Positions 1 to 8,790 of a stretch of 64,000 nucleotides of DNA are shown in pieces. The stretch covers positions 248,001 to 312,000 of the forward strand of contig NZ_WQLA01000002.1 in NCBI RefSeq assembly GCF_009755275.1, read 5' to 3'. The translations under genes and the position numbers were made by a program. The notes beneath the pieces are model-generated. The model had not been told where the DNA came from. It saw nothing but the letters and a program-made list of their open reading frames with translations, and did not search any database. Origin of the DNA: Mucilaginibacter aquatilis (GTDB taxonomy: Bacteria; Bacteroidota; Bacteroidia; Sphingobacteriales; Sphingobacteriaceae). The stretch's first letter is position 1, and each line of letters begins with the position of its first letter.

Positions 1-975
1 GTTATATACACGCTTATTAACAAGGGTGGAGATGGTGCTCACGGTTGGGGAATACCCATGGCAACCGATATTGCTTTTGCGCTTGCATTGTTATCAATGG
101 CCGGTAAGCATATACCATCTTCGGTTAAAGTATTTTTATCGGCTCTTGCTGTGGCTGATGACCTAGGTGCTGTGCTGGTAATTGCATTTTTTTACAGCAG
201 TAACATTCATTTTATGCCACTGATGGTTGGCGGCGTGTTTTTACTGGCATTGGTTATAGGCAATGCAATTGGTATACGACACTCTGCATTTTACCTGGTA
301 CTTGGGCTTGGCGTATGGGTTGGCTTTCTGCTTTCGGGCGTGCATGCTACTATTGCCGGTGTGTTGGTAGCATTTAGTATTCCTGCAAGGCGAAAAGTAG
401 ATGAGCAACGTTACGCAATGCGCCTCAAGGAACTTTCTGATGAGTTTGAGCAGGAAATACCCAATTGCAGTACCCTGACAACGCCAAGACAACATGAGCT
501 TATTGAGTATATTAAAGGCTTAAGTTTAGCGGCGCAAACGCCATTACAAAAAATTGAATCGTCATTACACCCATGGGTAGCTTTTTTAATTATGCCACTG
601 TTTGCTTTGGCAAACTCAGGAATTGCCATAAGCGCTGATTTTATGGAAAAATTGGTTAATCCGGTTAGTATAGGAGTAATCTGCGGGTTAATATTAGGCA
701 AGTTTACGGGCATACTGGCTTTCACATGGCTGTTAGTTAAAACCAAGGTTGCAGAGCTTCCTTACGCCGCCAAATGGCAACATATTGTGGGTGTATCTAC
801 ACTTGCCGGTATAGGGTTTACTATGTCATTATTTGTTTCTTCGCTAGCATTTTCAAATGCCGAACAAATAGAGCAAGCGAAATACGGCATCCTGATTGCC
901 TCGGTTATTGCTGGTATATCAGGCATTATTATTTTGAAACGTTCTGCGCCTGCATTAAGACCGGTTAATGATTAA
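1..975 (+). CDS. nhaA: Na+/H+ antiporter NhaA (5' end outside window)
   Basis: Inner-membrane electrogenic antiporter that exchanges Na+ (or Li+) for protons in pH and salt homeostasis. The frame is open from base 1, so the gene starts upstream; the ATG at 58 is internal, because it lies inside the conserved GWGIPMATDIAFAL segment. That segment carries the aspartate equivalent to E. coli D133. The next helix has AVADDLGAV, equivalent to the ion-binding pair D163/D164. A lysine in LGKFTGI matches the region of K300. The hydrophobic C-terminal helices are present and the gene ends in TAA. Its last 21 bases overlap the 3' end of a convergent minus-strand gene. Family assignment is very secure. 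Confidence 0.97.
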   Translation, partial: VIYTLINKGGDGAHGWGIPMATDIAFALALLSMAGKHIPSSVKVFLSALAVADDLGAVLVIAFFYSSNIHFMPLMVGGVFLLALVIGNAIGIRHSAFYLVLGLGVWVGFLLSGVHATIAGVLVAFSIPARRKVDEQRYAMRLKELSDEFEQEIPNCSTLTTPRQHELIEYIKGLSLAAQTPLQKIESSLHPWVAFLIMPLFALANSGIAISADFMEKLVNPVSIGVICGLILGKFTGILAFTWLLVKTKVAELPYAAKWQHIVGVSTLAGIGFTMSLFVSSLAFSNAEQIEQAKYGILIASVIAGISGIIILKRSAPALRPVND

Positions 976-1299
976 AAGATAAAAAATGCCGCCTAATGTG
1001 TACATCATCACGTCAGCAGAATCTGCCGTGTAACGTTGTATGTAAAAGGGTAATATAAGCTCAAAAATAACGCTGTAGAATATTACAATATATAGCACCT
1101 GGCCGGTAGTTAAAATTAACGTTTTAGCTCCAAAAATTAAACGCATAACCGTTCGGGTAATTAATGCAGTTAACGGAACAATAAGTAAATCGTTAAGATA
1201 ATAACTCACAAATTCAGGGAGCGCAACGTGCGTTTTTTTGGCAAAATAGACCGTTAACCCAGTGGTAGATAATACTGCTAACCAATACTTCCAGTTCAT
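955..1299 (-). CDS. small integral membrane protein, unknown function
   Basis: A 114-residue protein with three to four predicted membrane segments (about residues 5-20, 35-58, 63-88 and 95-112) and no recognised catalytic motif. Its ATG shares one base with the stop codon of the upstream zinc-ribbon gene, so the two are almost certainly co-transcribed and translationally coupled. The 3' end overlaps the end of nhaA tail to tail. I do not recognise the family; function is not assigned. Confidence 0.72.
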   Translation of the reverse strand: MNWKYWLAVLSTTGLTVYFAKKTHVALPEFVSYYLNDLLIVPLTALITRTVMRLIFGAKTLILTTGQVLYIVIFYSVIFELILPFYIQRYTADSADVMMYTLGGIFYLLIINRS

Positions 1300-1535
1300 T
1301 AAGCAAATGCAATTACTACAATAAGCCCAACAAGGGAGACTATTGCAAGAAAAATGTAGCGAGCGTACGGTGGCAATGAATCGATGAAACTATAGCCCTC
1401 ATTTACTGAGTTTTTAATACGGGTTGCATACCTGCTGTCAAGTATTGCATCGCAATTGCTGCATTGCTGATCATGTTCGCCGTTAGAAATATTCCAATGC
1501 TGACAATTCGGACATTTGATCTTGTTTAAGCTCAT
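1299..1535 (-). CDS. zinc-ribbon protein with C-terminal membrane anchor
   Basis: A 78-residue protein. Near the N-terminus are two CxxC pairs (CPNC at about residues 8-11 and CSNC at about 26-29), spaced as in a treble-clef or zinc-ribbon fold. A single hydrophobic C-terminal helix (about residues 58-77) would leave the ribbon in the cytoplasm. It is the first gene of a two-gene minus-strand unit with the membrane protein that follows by a one-base overlap. A role as a small membrane-tethered partner of that protein is inferred from position only. Confidence 0.75.
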   Translation of the reverse strand: MSLNKIKCPNCQHWNISNGEHDQQCSNCDAILDSRYATRIKNSVNEGYSFIDSLPPYARYIFLAIVSLVGLIVVIAFA

Positions 1536-1781
1536 AGTAGATTTAAATAAGCGGAATAACGGGCCTGGTATTCAAGGTATCGGGCAAGGTGTAAAATCTT
1601 TATTAAATTCTGATAAAGACAAGTAGTTTAAGCGAACGAACATATGCAGGGCTTTAGTGTTAGGTGTATAAATCACCAATTCGGCAGTCCTTCTTTTTTT
1701 GATGACAGGTATTTTGTAGAAAAGCACTCATCAGGTTGGATCCCATATCAGCAGATTATTGGTCTACTAAAAACAAATCCT

Positions 1782-3674
1782 ATGATGCAACAAAAACTTA
1801 AATCAACATTTGATAAGGGTGTAACCGTTCCTGGTTTAACATTCATTATTGGCGTTTGCCTTTTTGCGGTTTTCCTGCCTCAACCTACACAGAATGTTCT
1901 GAACGTTGTTAAGCAATTCATATTTGTTAATCTTAACTGGGTATACGTATGGTCGGTAACAATTTTTGTTATTTTTCTGGTTTACCTCATGTTCAGTAAA
2001 TACGGAGATATAAAACTTGGCGCAAATGACAGTAAACCCGAGTATTCATTTTTCTCGTGGTTAGCCATGCTGTTTGCAGCCGGCATGGGAATTGGCTTAT
2101 TGTATTTTGCCGTTGCCGAACCAATGTCTCATTATTCGGCTAAAGAGTTTGCCGATAATCACTACATCAACCGTGCTAAAAATGCACAGCTTTACACATT
2201 TTTTCATTGGGGCATACATGCCTGGGCAGTATATGGGTTAGTAGGACTTTCGCTTGCGTACTTTTCTTACCGTTATCGCTTGCCGCTTTCGCTAAGGAGT
2301 TGCTTGTTTCCACTACTAAAAAATAAGATAAATGGTGGCTGGGGAAATGCGATTGACGTTTTTGCTTTATGCAGTACATTTTTCGGTATAACCACAACGC
2401 TGGGATTTGGTGTGGTTCAAATAAACTCGGGTTTAAAAACATTGAGCATATTGCCCGGATCAAGTTTTATTTACCAGGTAGTCATTGTAGCAATACTGGT
2501 TTGTCTTTCTATCTGTTCAGCCGTTTCTGGCGTGGGTAAAGGCATTAAAATTTTAAGTAATGTTAATATCATAGCGGCCATATTGCTCTTGGTTTTTGTA
2601 TTGTTTGCCGGACCAACCGTTTATTTGATAGGCAGCTTTACAGACGGTTTAGGAAACTACATTAACAACTTTTTTAACATAACATTTAACACCCATGTTT
2701 ATGACCAGGAAACCTTACCCTGGTTTTATAACTGGAGCATTCTATACTGGGCCTGGTGGATATCATGGGCGCCATTTGTAGGGCTTTTTATAGCGCGTAT
2801 ATCAAAGGGCCGCACTATTAAATCATTTATTGCTGCCGTGCTTATTTTGCCTACTTTATTTAACTGTATTTGGTTTACCATATTTGGCAACAGCGCCATT
2901 TGGTTAGATTTGAATGTTGCAGAAGGAGCCTTGAGCAGCCTGGTGAATGATAAAGATGCCTTGATGTTTCGCTTTCTTGAATACTTACCGCTTGCTAAAA
3001 TTTCCAGCTATTTAGTAATTGGAATCATCATTATATTTTTTGTGACCTCTGCAGATTCAGGCATTTTAGTTATGGATAGTATATCAACAAGAAATAATGA
3101 GAGCTCGCCTAACTGGCAAAAGGTATTTTGGGGATTGTTGTTAGCTACACTGGCGCTTATGCTGCTCAATGCCGGCGGTTTACAGGCCTTGCAAACCATG
3201 ACGCTGATTACTGCATTGCCGTTTTCTGTTATCATGATTTTCTTTGCTATAGCGTTAATGAAAGGGTTAATAATTGATCACAATTATTATTCTAAAGAGT
3301 TTTCAGTTTCAACGGTGCCCTGGTCTGGTGAGTTTTGGAAAGAACGTTTAAAGCAAATTGTGTCTTATAAGGATAGTTCATCGGTGGGGGATTTCATTAA
3401 CGGAAGGGTAACCGAGGCCTTTACCGAATTGCAAAAGGAGTTTAAAGCAAATGGTATTGCCGTTACCATAAGTACTACGCAAAAACCATGTAAAATTGCT
3501 TTTGAAATTAAGCATAATCAAGTTAATAACTTTGTTTATGGTGTTCAAAGCCAGCTTAAAACTATATCTGAGCACATCATATCAGATGATAATTTCCCCG
3601 ATGTAGCAGAAAAGAAAACATACTACCCCAAAACCTTTTTTGGTGATGCAAGGGAAGGCTATGATGTACAATAA
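1782..3674 (+). CDS. BCCT-family betaine/choline/carnitine transporter, BetT-like
   Basis: Secondary transporter importing a quaternary ammonium compound (choline, betaine or carnitine; substrate not decided by sequence), probably for osmoprotection. The frame is open from an ATG at 1644. The family N-terminus begins near the tandem ATGs at 1782/1785, just before the first helix, so I prefer 1782; the extra 46 residues have no family-like features. Visible signatures are GMGIGLLYFAVAEP and the tryptophan-rich WAWWISWAPF segment followed by ARISKGRTI. There are about twelve membrane helices, then a cytoplasmic tail of roughly 120 residues as in E. coli BetT. It is followed by an inverted-repeat-rich region and a bidirectional terminator. 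Confidence 0.93.
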   Translation: MMQQKLKSTFDKGVTVPGLTFIIGVCLFAVFLPQPTQNVLNVVKQFIFVNLNWVYVWSVTIFVIFLVYLMFSKYGDIKLGANDSKPEYSFFSWLAMLFAAGMGIGLLYFAVAEPMSHYSAKEFADNHYINRAKNAQLYTFFHWGIHAWAVYGLVGLSLAYFSYRYRLPLSLRSCLFPLLKNKINGGWGNAIDVFALCSTFFGITTTLGFGVVQINSGLKTLSILPGSSFIYQVVIVAILVCLSICSAVSGVGKGIKILSNVNIIAAILLLVFVLFAGPTVYLIGSFTDGLGNYINNFFNITFNTHVYDQETLPWFYNWSILYWAWWISWAPFVGLFIARISKGRTIKSFIAAVLILPTLFNCIWFTIFGNSAIWLDLNVAEGALSSLVNDKDALMFRFLEYLPLAKISSYLVIGIIIIFFVTSADSGILVMDSISTRNNESSPNWQKVFWGLLLATLALMLLNAGGLQALQTMTLITALPFSVIMIFFAIALMKGLIIDHNYYSKEFSVSTVPWSGEFWKERLKQIVSYKDSSSVGDFINGRVTEAFTELQKEFKANGIAVTISTTQKPCKIAFEIKHNQVNNFVYGVQSQLKTISEHIISDDNFPDVAEKKTYYPKTFFGDAREGYDVQ

Positions 3675-3817
3675 TTCACTAAAAATGAACTCATTAGTGA
3701 TGTTCTGAAACATTACGATCGATTTTTGGAGATCGTCTCTGACGAGGCTAACGAAATGTTCATCAGCGCTGATACTAATCGCACTGAAAGCTAGTGCTCA
3801 GTTTCATCCTAAATAAC
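3675..3817. other. intergenic region dense in short inverted repeats
   Basis: Between the BCCT stop codon and the terminator, four separate short inverted repeats follow one another: CACTAA/TTAGTG (3678-3699), ACGATC/GATCGT (3715-3736), the perfect 12-bp palindrome ATCAGCGCTGAT (3762-3773) and GCACT/AGTGC (3781-3797). No ORF was seen. It could be the structured 3' UTR of the transporter mRNA or a small RNA. Confidence 0.45.
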
Positions 3818-3850
3818 AAAAGAGCCTTTGATGACAATCAAGGCTCTTTT
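3818..3850. terminator. bidirectional intrinsic terminator
   Basis: An 11-bp perfect stem (AAAAGAGCCTT at 3818-3828 with AAGGCTCTTTT at 3840-3850) around an 11-base loop. The arms begin and end in A and T runs, so it can act on both strands. It lies between the convergent BCCT and beta-helix genes. Confidence 0.85.
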
Positions 3851-3879
3851 AATAAGTGTAATAATTTTTGAATGTGCTT

Positions 3880-5202
3880 CTAATTCAACTCATACGCACC
3901 AAGGGTAACAGACCCTTGCTTACGGCTTTTCCCACTAAAATCAGTAGTGCTAAATATTCGGGGATGGCCAATGCTTAAAGCCGGGCTTCCGGGTTTAAGC
4001 GAAAAGTTTGCGTTAAGGCTGTTTGCTGCATTCACAAATTCAGGACTTTTACCGTTTATGCACGAGCCGGTGTTAACGTTTACTATAGCTTTTGAAGGGT
4101 TGGTGATGTTATAATGTAAGTTGTTTTCGTAAATGAGCTTAGTGTTCTGATAGTTTGAATTTATGACCGAAGCGCTTTCGGCCACTAAAATATTATTTAC
4201 AATATGTACGTCACTACTTACACCGGTTAGTATTTGGCCGGGGTTAAACTCAGGGCTGCGTGAGTTGCAATATGCCGTGTTGTTGATAATGTCAACATGA
4301 TCGCTTTGAAAGGCATGTATACCCGTGCCGCCGTTATACCAGCAAACGTTGTTCTCAATTAACGTTCGTGAGCTATATCCCCCCTGTTTTGAACCATTTT
4401 GCTTATTGCGGAAGTCGTCGATAATGATACCGTTGCCGTCGTAAATTTTGCACATTTTTATCCATGGTACTAACGAGCGGTTGTTGTAGCATTTGTTTCT
4501 ACGGATAACGTTATGATACCCTGGCTTTTTATCATAGTTGTAAAATTGATAGAAGGCAATGCCGCTGGTGCCAAATAAGCTATACAAACTATTATTATAA
4601 ACTATATTATCTTCAACGGTAACATAATCACACTGTGAAGCGCCGATACCACCGCCGCCACAATCATGAACAATGTTGTTTGTGATAATAATATGGTGCG
4701 ACCTTTTCTTTTTATAGCTCTCCACCACAATACCGTTGCCGTTGTATTGCGGGTCAATGGTGCCTTTTTTATTTGCGCAACTTTGCGGTTGCTTTAGCGC
4801 CTTGGCTAACTTGATATTTGCGTTATTGCCAATAACCTCAAAGCCATCAATTTTTATATAACTTATCCCTTTATTAATTGATATGCCTGCCCAGCCATCA
4901 AACTTAATTACAGGTTTATGGCCAGGGTAGTTGGTGTAAGTAATGTATTTGTTTTTGTTGCCGCTTTTGGGTATATTAAGTACGTTGCATGGTGCGCAAT
5001 CATTGGTGTAAGTACCGTTCATTACAAAAACGGTATCTCCTGCCGAAGTAAGGTCTGCCGCTTGCTGTATTGTTTTCTTAGGCCTTTGAACGCTTTGTCC
5101 GTCGTTTTCTTTTCTGCCGTTTGAAGCGCTTACATAATAGTTTTTTGCGCTCAATTCGTTTGTAAAACAAACTAATAAGCATAATAAATAACAAAGTCTC
5201 AT
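3880..5202 (-). CDS. secreted right-handed parallel beta-helix protein
   Basis: Start chosen at the ATG at 5202, which begins a clean signal peptide (MRLCYLLCLLVCF...LSA); ATGs at 5226 and 5235 are in frame but add a non-signal extension. The body (about residues 90-390) is full of IxNN, VxDN and NxVW repeats typical of pectate-lyase-like or NosD-like parallel beta-helices. The C-terminus has the SLKPGSPALSIG and DFSG segments common at the ends of such Bacteroidota proteins. It is divergent from the exopolysaccharide operon, and a second beta-helix gene lies at the other flank, so a lyase or epimerase acting on the locus's own polymer is plausible but unproven. Catalytic residues cannot be assigned by eye. 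Confidence 0.85.
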   Translation of the reverse strand: MRLCYLLCLLVCFTNELSAKNYYVSASNGRKENDGQSVQRPKKTIQQAADLTSAGDTVFVMNGTYTNDCAPCNVLNIPKSGNKNKYITYTNYPGHKPVIKFDGWAGISINKGISYIKIDGFEVIGNNANIKLAKALKQPQSCANKKGTIDPQYNGNGIVVESYKKKRSHHIIITNNIVHDCGGGGIGASQCDYVTVEDNIVYNNSLYSLFGTSGIAFYQFYNYDKKPGYHNVIRRNKCYNNRSLVPWIKMCKIYDGNGIIIDDFRNKQNGSKQGGYSSRTLIENNVCWYNGGTGIHAFQSDHVDIINNTAYCNSRSPEFNPGQILTGVSSDVHIVNNILVAESASVINSNYQNTKLIYENNLHYNITNPSKAIVNVNTGSCINGKSPEFVNAANSLNANFSLKPGSPALSIGHPRIFSTTDFSGKSRKQGSVTLGAYELN

Positions 5203-5392
5203 CCCAATAGTAGCCTTAAATTCCATGCACAACAATAATTAGCAGGTATTGTGTTAACACGATGCCCGGCAGAAACCAAATTTTGATTAAAAATTAAATG
5301 TAAACCCTGTTTAATGCAATTGCAGCACCACCCTTAGTGTTTGAATTAAAGGCAATTAACGCATGGTTAAGCCGGGGTTCACAGAATTAATT

Positions 5393-5410
5393 TAAGTTTG
5401 CGCAAACTTA
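5393..5410. promoter_or_regulatory. 18-bp perfect palindrome containing a -7 box (operator candidate)
   Basis: TAAGTTTGCGCAAACTTA reads the same on both strands. Its left half, TAAGTTTG, matches the Bacteroidota -7 consensus TAnnTTTG on +; by symmetry the same box occurs on -. It sits in the 341-bp divergent region between the beta-helix gene (-) and the export lipoprotein gene (+). No TTG -33 element is visible at the usual spacing, so an activator or alternative mode of recognition may be needed. Confidence 0.55.
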
Positions 5411-5440
5411 TCTGCATAAAATGTATTTATGTACCTGTTA

Positions 5441-5493
5441 CAATGTATTAAAAAGCCACTCATAAATATTATGATAGTGGCAATCATACATTG
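5441..5493 (+). promoter_or_regulatory. leader-RNA stem-loop upstream of the exopolysaccharide operon
   Basis: Outer arms CAATGTAT (5441-5448) and ATACATTG (5486-5493) pair perfectly. After an internal loop, inner arms GCCACT (5455-5460) and AGTGGC (5476-5481) also pair perfectly. No U-run follows, so it does not look like a terminator. It ends 50 bases before the preferred start codon at 5544. Confidence 0.55.
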
Positions 5494-5543
5494 TATTTAA
5501 TAAGAATTAGTTAATAAATGTGACACTATTTAATAAATTATCT

Positions 5544-6338
5544 ATGGAAACAAAAACGAGTACTACAAAACTTCAAACTATCAAGAGCTTAGTAATATTA
5601 TTTGCTGTTACAGCAATTTTATCATCATGTGGCTCTTACAAAAAAGTTCCTTATTTTCAGGATTTGGATAGATCACAGGTGACATCTGAAGCCATTACTA
5701 ATATGTCTTCACTTACCATTCAGCCCGAAGATCAGATATCAATTAGCGTAACCAGCCTTAACCAGGATGCGGCTAACGTTTTCACTAATAATGGCAATCT
5801 TGCCGGTACCGATTCACAAAACCCGGTTTATGGTTACACAGTTGACTCAAAAGGTGAAGTTACCCTGCCATTGCTTGGTGCAGTAAAAGTAAGCGGTAAA
5901 ACCAGCGAAGAACTTTCAAAGCAATTACAACAACAACTTACCTCTTTCCTGAGCAAGCCAAACGTATCAGTTAAAATTGTAAACTTTAAAGTTGCCGTAC
6001 TGGGTGATGTTGCCCGTCCAAACATCTACCGCAGCTCAACCGATAGGCTTACTATTACAGAAGCTTTAAGCTTAGCCGGCGATTTAAATATCACTGCAAA
6101 ACGTGATGATATTACTTTAGTAAGAGAGATTGACGGAAAAAGAACATACATTCCTATCGACTTAACTTCTAAAAACTTATTTCAGTCGCCGTATTTCTAC
6201 ATGAAATCAAACGACTTGTTATTTGTACAGCCTGGAAAACTTAAACTGGCTACTGTTGATACCGGATACCGTAATGCCAGCTTAATTATTTCTGCTTTAA
6301 CATTAGTGGCCATAGCCATTTCATTATTTACTAACTAA
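5544..6338 (+). CDS. polysaccharide export lipoprotein, Wza-type
   Basis: Outer-membrane export channel component for the polysaccharide made by this cluster. The start at 5544 gives a compact lipoprotein signal peptide ending in the lipobox LSSC (Cys29); the in-frame ATG at 5520 would add eight residues before it. Residues about 50-145 form the polysaccharide-export domain (IQPEDQISISV, then GYTVDSKGEVTLPLLG). A SLBB-like segment follows (about 145-215). A C-terminal hydrophobic helix (about 243-262) is the usual membrane-spanning end in Bacteroidota homologues. Two bases separate it from the co-polymerase gene. First gene of the operon. Confidence 0.93.
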   Translation: METKTSTTKLQTIKSLVILFAVTAILSSCGSYKKVPYFQDLDRSQVTSEAITNMSSLTIQPEDQISISVTSLNQDAANVFTNNGNLAGTDSQNPVYGYTVDSKGEVTLPLLGAVKVSGKTSEELSKQLQQQLTSFLSKPNVSVKIVNFKVAVLGDVARPNIYRSSTDRLTITEALSLAGDLNITAKRDDITLVREIDGKRTYIPIDLTSKNLFQSPYFYMKSNDLLFVQPGKLKLATVDTGYRNASLIISALTLVAIAISLFTN

Positions 6339-6340
6339 TT

Positions 6341-8746
6341 ATGAGCACCAGGCAGGCATCAGGCCCTAACAGGGCTAACAGGCATCAGTTTTCTGACTTG
6401 AAAACGGTATTAGCTAAGTACTTTTATCATTGGCCATTATTTGTTCTGTGCCTGATTATTGCTTTTACCGGTGCATACTTTTATTTGCAAAACGCTAACC
6501 CGGCTTACGAGGTAAGCGCAACAATACTGGTAAAGGATGAAAAGAAATCGCCGCAGGAAAAAGCTGTTTTACCGGAGCTGGAGCAATCCAGCTCTCCTAA
6601 AAATGCCGAGTCGGAGATTGAAATATTAAGATCAAAAAAACTGGTTAGCCAGGTTGTAAATGATTTACAATTATGGACTACCTACAAAGTTGATAAAGGT
6701 TTAACCTCAAAGGATTTGTACGAAAATCCGCCGTTTAAATTTGTACTGTTAAAAAAGGGAAGTTTTGATGGCGAGAAGATGGAAGTACTTATTAAAGACA
6801 ATAAGCACTTTGAAGTTGAAAACCTGAACGGTAATAAGCAAACTGTTGCGTTTAACCAGTCGTTTAAAAACAGTACCGGTACATGGTTATTAAAGCCAAC
6901 TAATGTGCTTGATCAGTATATCGGTTCGGTAATAACTGTTACCGTTAAAGATCCTGAGATGGTAAGCAACGCCTACATCAAATCACTTGATGCGCATTTG
7001 TTGGATAAGCTGGCCCCTACCATTGGTTTGTTCATTACTGATGAGGTTCCGCAGCGCGGATTAGACTTTTTGAACAGCCTTATTACTGCTTATAACGATG
7101 CCGCATCTGATGAGCAAAAGCGCACTACAAAAAGCACTATTGATTTTATTGACCGCAGGCTGGCATCATTAACCGGCGAATTGAACACTGCTGAAAAGCA
7201 GGTTGAAGGTTATCGCAGCAGCCAGGGGTTAACCGATATTAATTCACAGGCCAAGGTTTACCTTGAAAACGTACAGGCAAATGATAACAAGTTGAATGAG
7301 GTTAACGTTCAGCTAAACGTAATTGCCGGTATTGAGCAGTATGTTAACTCACCATCAGCCAATGCTACGGCTCCTGCAACTATAGGTATATCTGATCCGG
7401 CGTTGAACAGCCAGATTGAAAAGCTATCAGAACTGCAGTTGAAGAGAAGCGCTTTATTAGCTACCACGCCTGAGAACAACCCTTTGTTTGAGCCTATTAA
7501 CAAGCAAATTGCAGTTACGAAGGCCGCCATACGCGAAACGGTAAGCGGTGTTAAGGCATCGTTATTGAATTCAAAGCGTGAGCTTCAGGCGGTAAGTAAC
7601 AAAACGGAATCATCTATCAAAGATATTCCGGTGCAGGAGCGTCAGTTTGTAGGCATGAAGAGGCAGCAATCAATAAAGGAAAACCTTTACGTTTATTTGC
7701 TTCAAAAACGTGAAGAGCTGGCATTAAGCTACGCCTCAACCTTTGTTGATGCTCGCATTGTTGATAAAGCCAACATAGGCGATAAAAAATGGCCTAAACC
7801 ACCGCTTATTATGGCGCTTGCGCTTTTATTAGGTATTGGTGTGCCATTCATGATCATCTATTTCAGGCAATCATTCAACAATAAAATCACCGGAAGGCGC
7901 GATATTGAAAAGGCTTTGAACGTACCTATTCTTGCAGAATTGTCTTACAATGATTCGGAGCGGGAAGCTATTGTGGTTAATACCAAACACCACCTTGTTG
8001 GGGAGCAATTCCGTACGCTGCGTACTAACCTGAATTATCTGCATAGCAACTTATTACAGGAAACGGATGCATATTCTGCCAACTCAGCAACCATTACAGC
8101 ACCACGCGGTAAGGTGACGATGTTAACCTCAAGCGTATCAAAAGAGGGTAAAAGCTTTGTATCAAGTAACCTTGCTGCATCGCTGGCTGCATCGGGCAAA
8201 AAAACGGTGATTTTAGAAATGGATTTGCGCAAACCAAAAATCACCAGGGTTTTTGATTTACCATCTAACCATCCGGGAATAAGCGAATATTTATCAAAAG
8301 GAAATGTTCCTGTTGAGAGCATTATTCAGCATACACCTGATAACCCGGGGCTTGATGTGATAGGTGTTGGTCAAATTCCACTTGATCCATCGGAGCTATT
8401 GGAGCGTGAAGGCCTTACAACCTTAATAAACGATTTAAGGAATATGTATGATGATGTGGTTATTGATACAGCTCCATTGCATTTGGTAACCGATGCCATG
8501 ATTATTGCCAAGCAAGCCGATGTTTGCCTGTACATTATCAGACAAGGATATACCACTAAAGATGAGCTTGACTTTTTAGGTACCATTGTAGAGGCCAACT
8601 ATTTGCCTAGCCTGCAAATTGTGTTTAACGGTATTAAGAAAAATAAATACGGTTACGGTTACAATTACGATAACAGCTATTATAGCGAGCAACGTAAGCA
8701 GGTATCTTTCAAAAGAGCATTTAAAGGAATGTTAAGCAGGTTTTAA
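6341..8746 (+). CDS. Wzc-like polysaccharide co-polymerase / BY-type tyrosine kinase
   Basis: Inner-membrane protein controlling chain length and export through tyrosine autophosphorylation. It has a first membrane helix at about residues 30-50, a Wzz-type periplasmic domain with long helical stretches (about 255-450), a second helix at about 488-507, and a cytoplasmic kinase from about 590. Seen in the kinase: the Walker A segment SSVSKEGKS (about 597-605), the Walker A' segment VILEMDLRKP, and Walker B (DDVVIDTAP). A C-terminal tyrosine cluster (about 770-781, YGYGYNYDNSYY) supplies the phosphorylation sites. The stop codon lies in the loop of a strong hairpin. The cognate phosphatase was not seen in the window. 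Confidence 0.94.
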   Translation: MSTRQASGPNRANRHQFSDLKTVLAKYFYHWPLFVLCLIIAFTGAYFYLQNANPAYEVSATILVKDEKKSPQEKAVLPELEQSSSPKNAESEIEILRSKKLVSQVVNDLQLWTTYKVDKGLTSKDLYENPPFKFVLLKKGSFDGEKMEVLIKDNKHFEVENLNGNKQTVAFNQSFKNSTGTWLLKPTNVLDQYIGSVITVTVKDPEMVSNAYIKSLDAHLLDKLAPTIGLFITDEVPQRGLDFLNSLITAYNDAASDEQKRTTKSTIDFIDRRLASLTGELNTAEKQVEGYRSSQGLTDINSQAKVYLENVQANDNKLNEVNVQLNVIAGIEQYVNSPSANATAPATIGISDPALNSQIEKLSELQLKRSALLATTPENNPLFEPINKQIAVTKAAIRETVSGVKASLLNSKRELQAVSNKTESSIKDIPVQERQFVGMKRQQSIKENLYVYLLQKREELALSYASTFVDARIVDKANIGDKKWPKPPLIMALALLLGIGVPFMIIYFRQSFNNKITGRRDIEKALNVPILAELSYNDSEREAIVVNTKHHLVGEQFRTLRTNLNYLHSNLLQETDAYSANSATITAPRGKVTMLTSSVSKEGKSFVSSNLAASLAASGKKTVILEMDLRKPKITRVFDLPSNHPGISEYLSKGNVPVESIIQHTPDNPGLDVIGVGQIPLDPSELLEREGLTTLINDLRNMYDDVVIDTAPLHLVTDAMIIAKQADVCLYIIRQGYTTKDELDFLGTIVEANYLPSLQIVFNGIKKNKYGYGYNYDNSYYSEQRKQVSFKRAFKGMLSRF

Positions 8747-8767
8747 CCTGTTTAACATTCTCTTTTT
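8727..8767 (+). terminator. 16-bp hairpin with T-run spanning the wzc stop codon
   Basis: GAATGTTAAGCAGGTT (8727-8742) pairs along its whole length with AACCTGTTTAACATTC (8745-8760); the only non-Watson-Crick pair is one G-U. It is followed by TCTTTTT. The TAA stop (8744-8746) starts in the two-base loop. The form is that of an intrinsic terminator, but the cluster continues 24 bases later on the same strand, so it is probably a partial terminator or mRNA-processing and stability element. Confidence 0.7.
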
Positions 8768-8790
8768 CCATTCACTTCCATTTTTAGTAA

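Noticed and set aside
1644..1781. 46-residue N-terminal extension of the BCCT transporter
   Set aside because: Not similar to the family N-terminus, and the tandem ATGs at 1782/1785 sit directly before the conserved start; left as an alternative.
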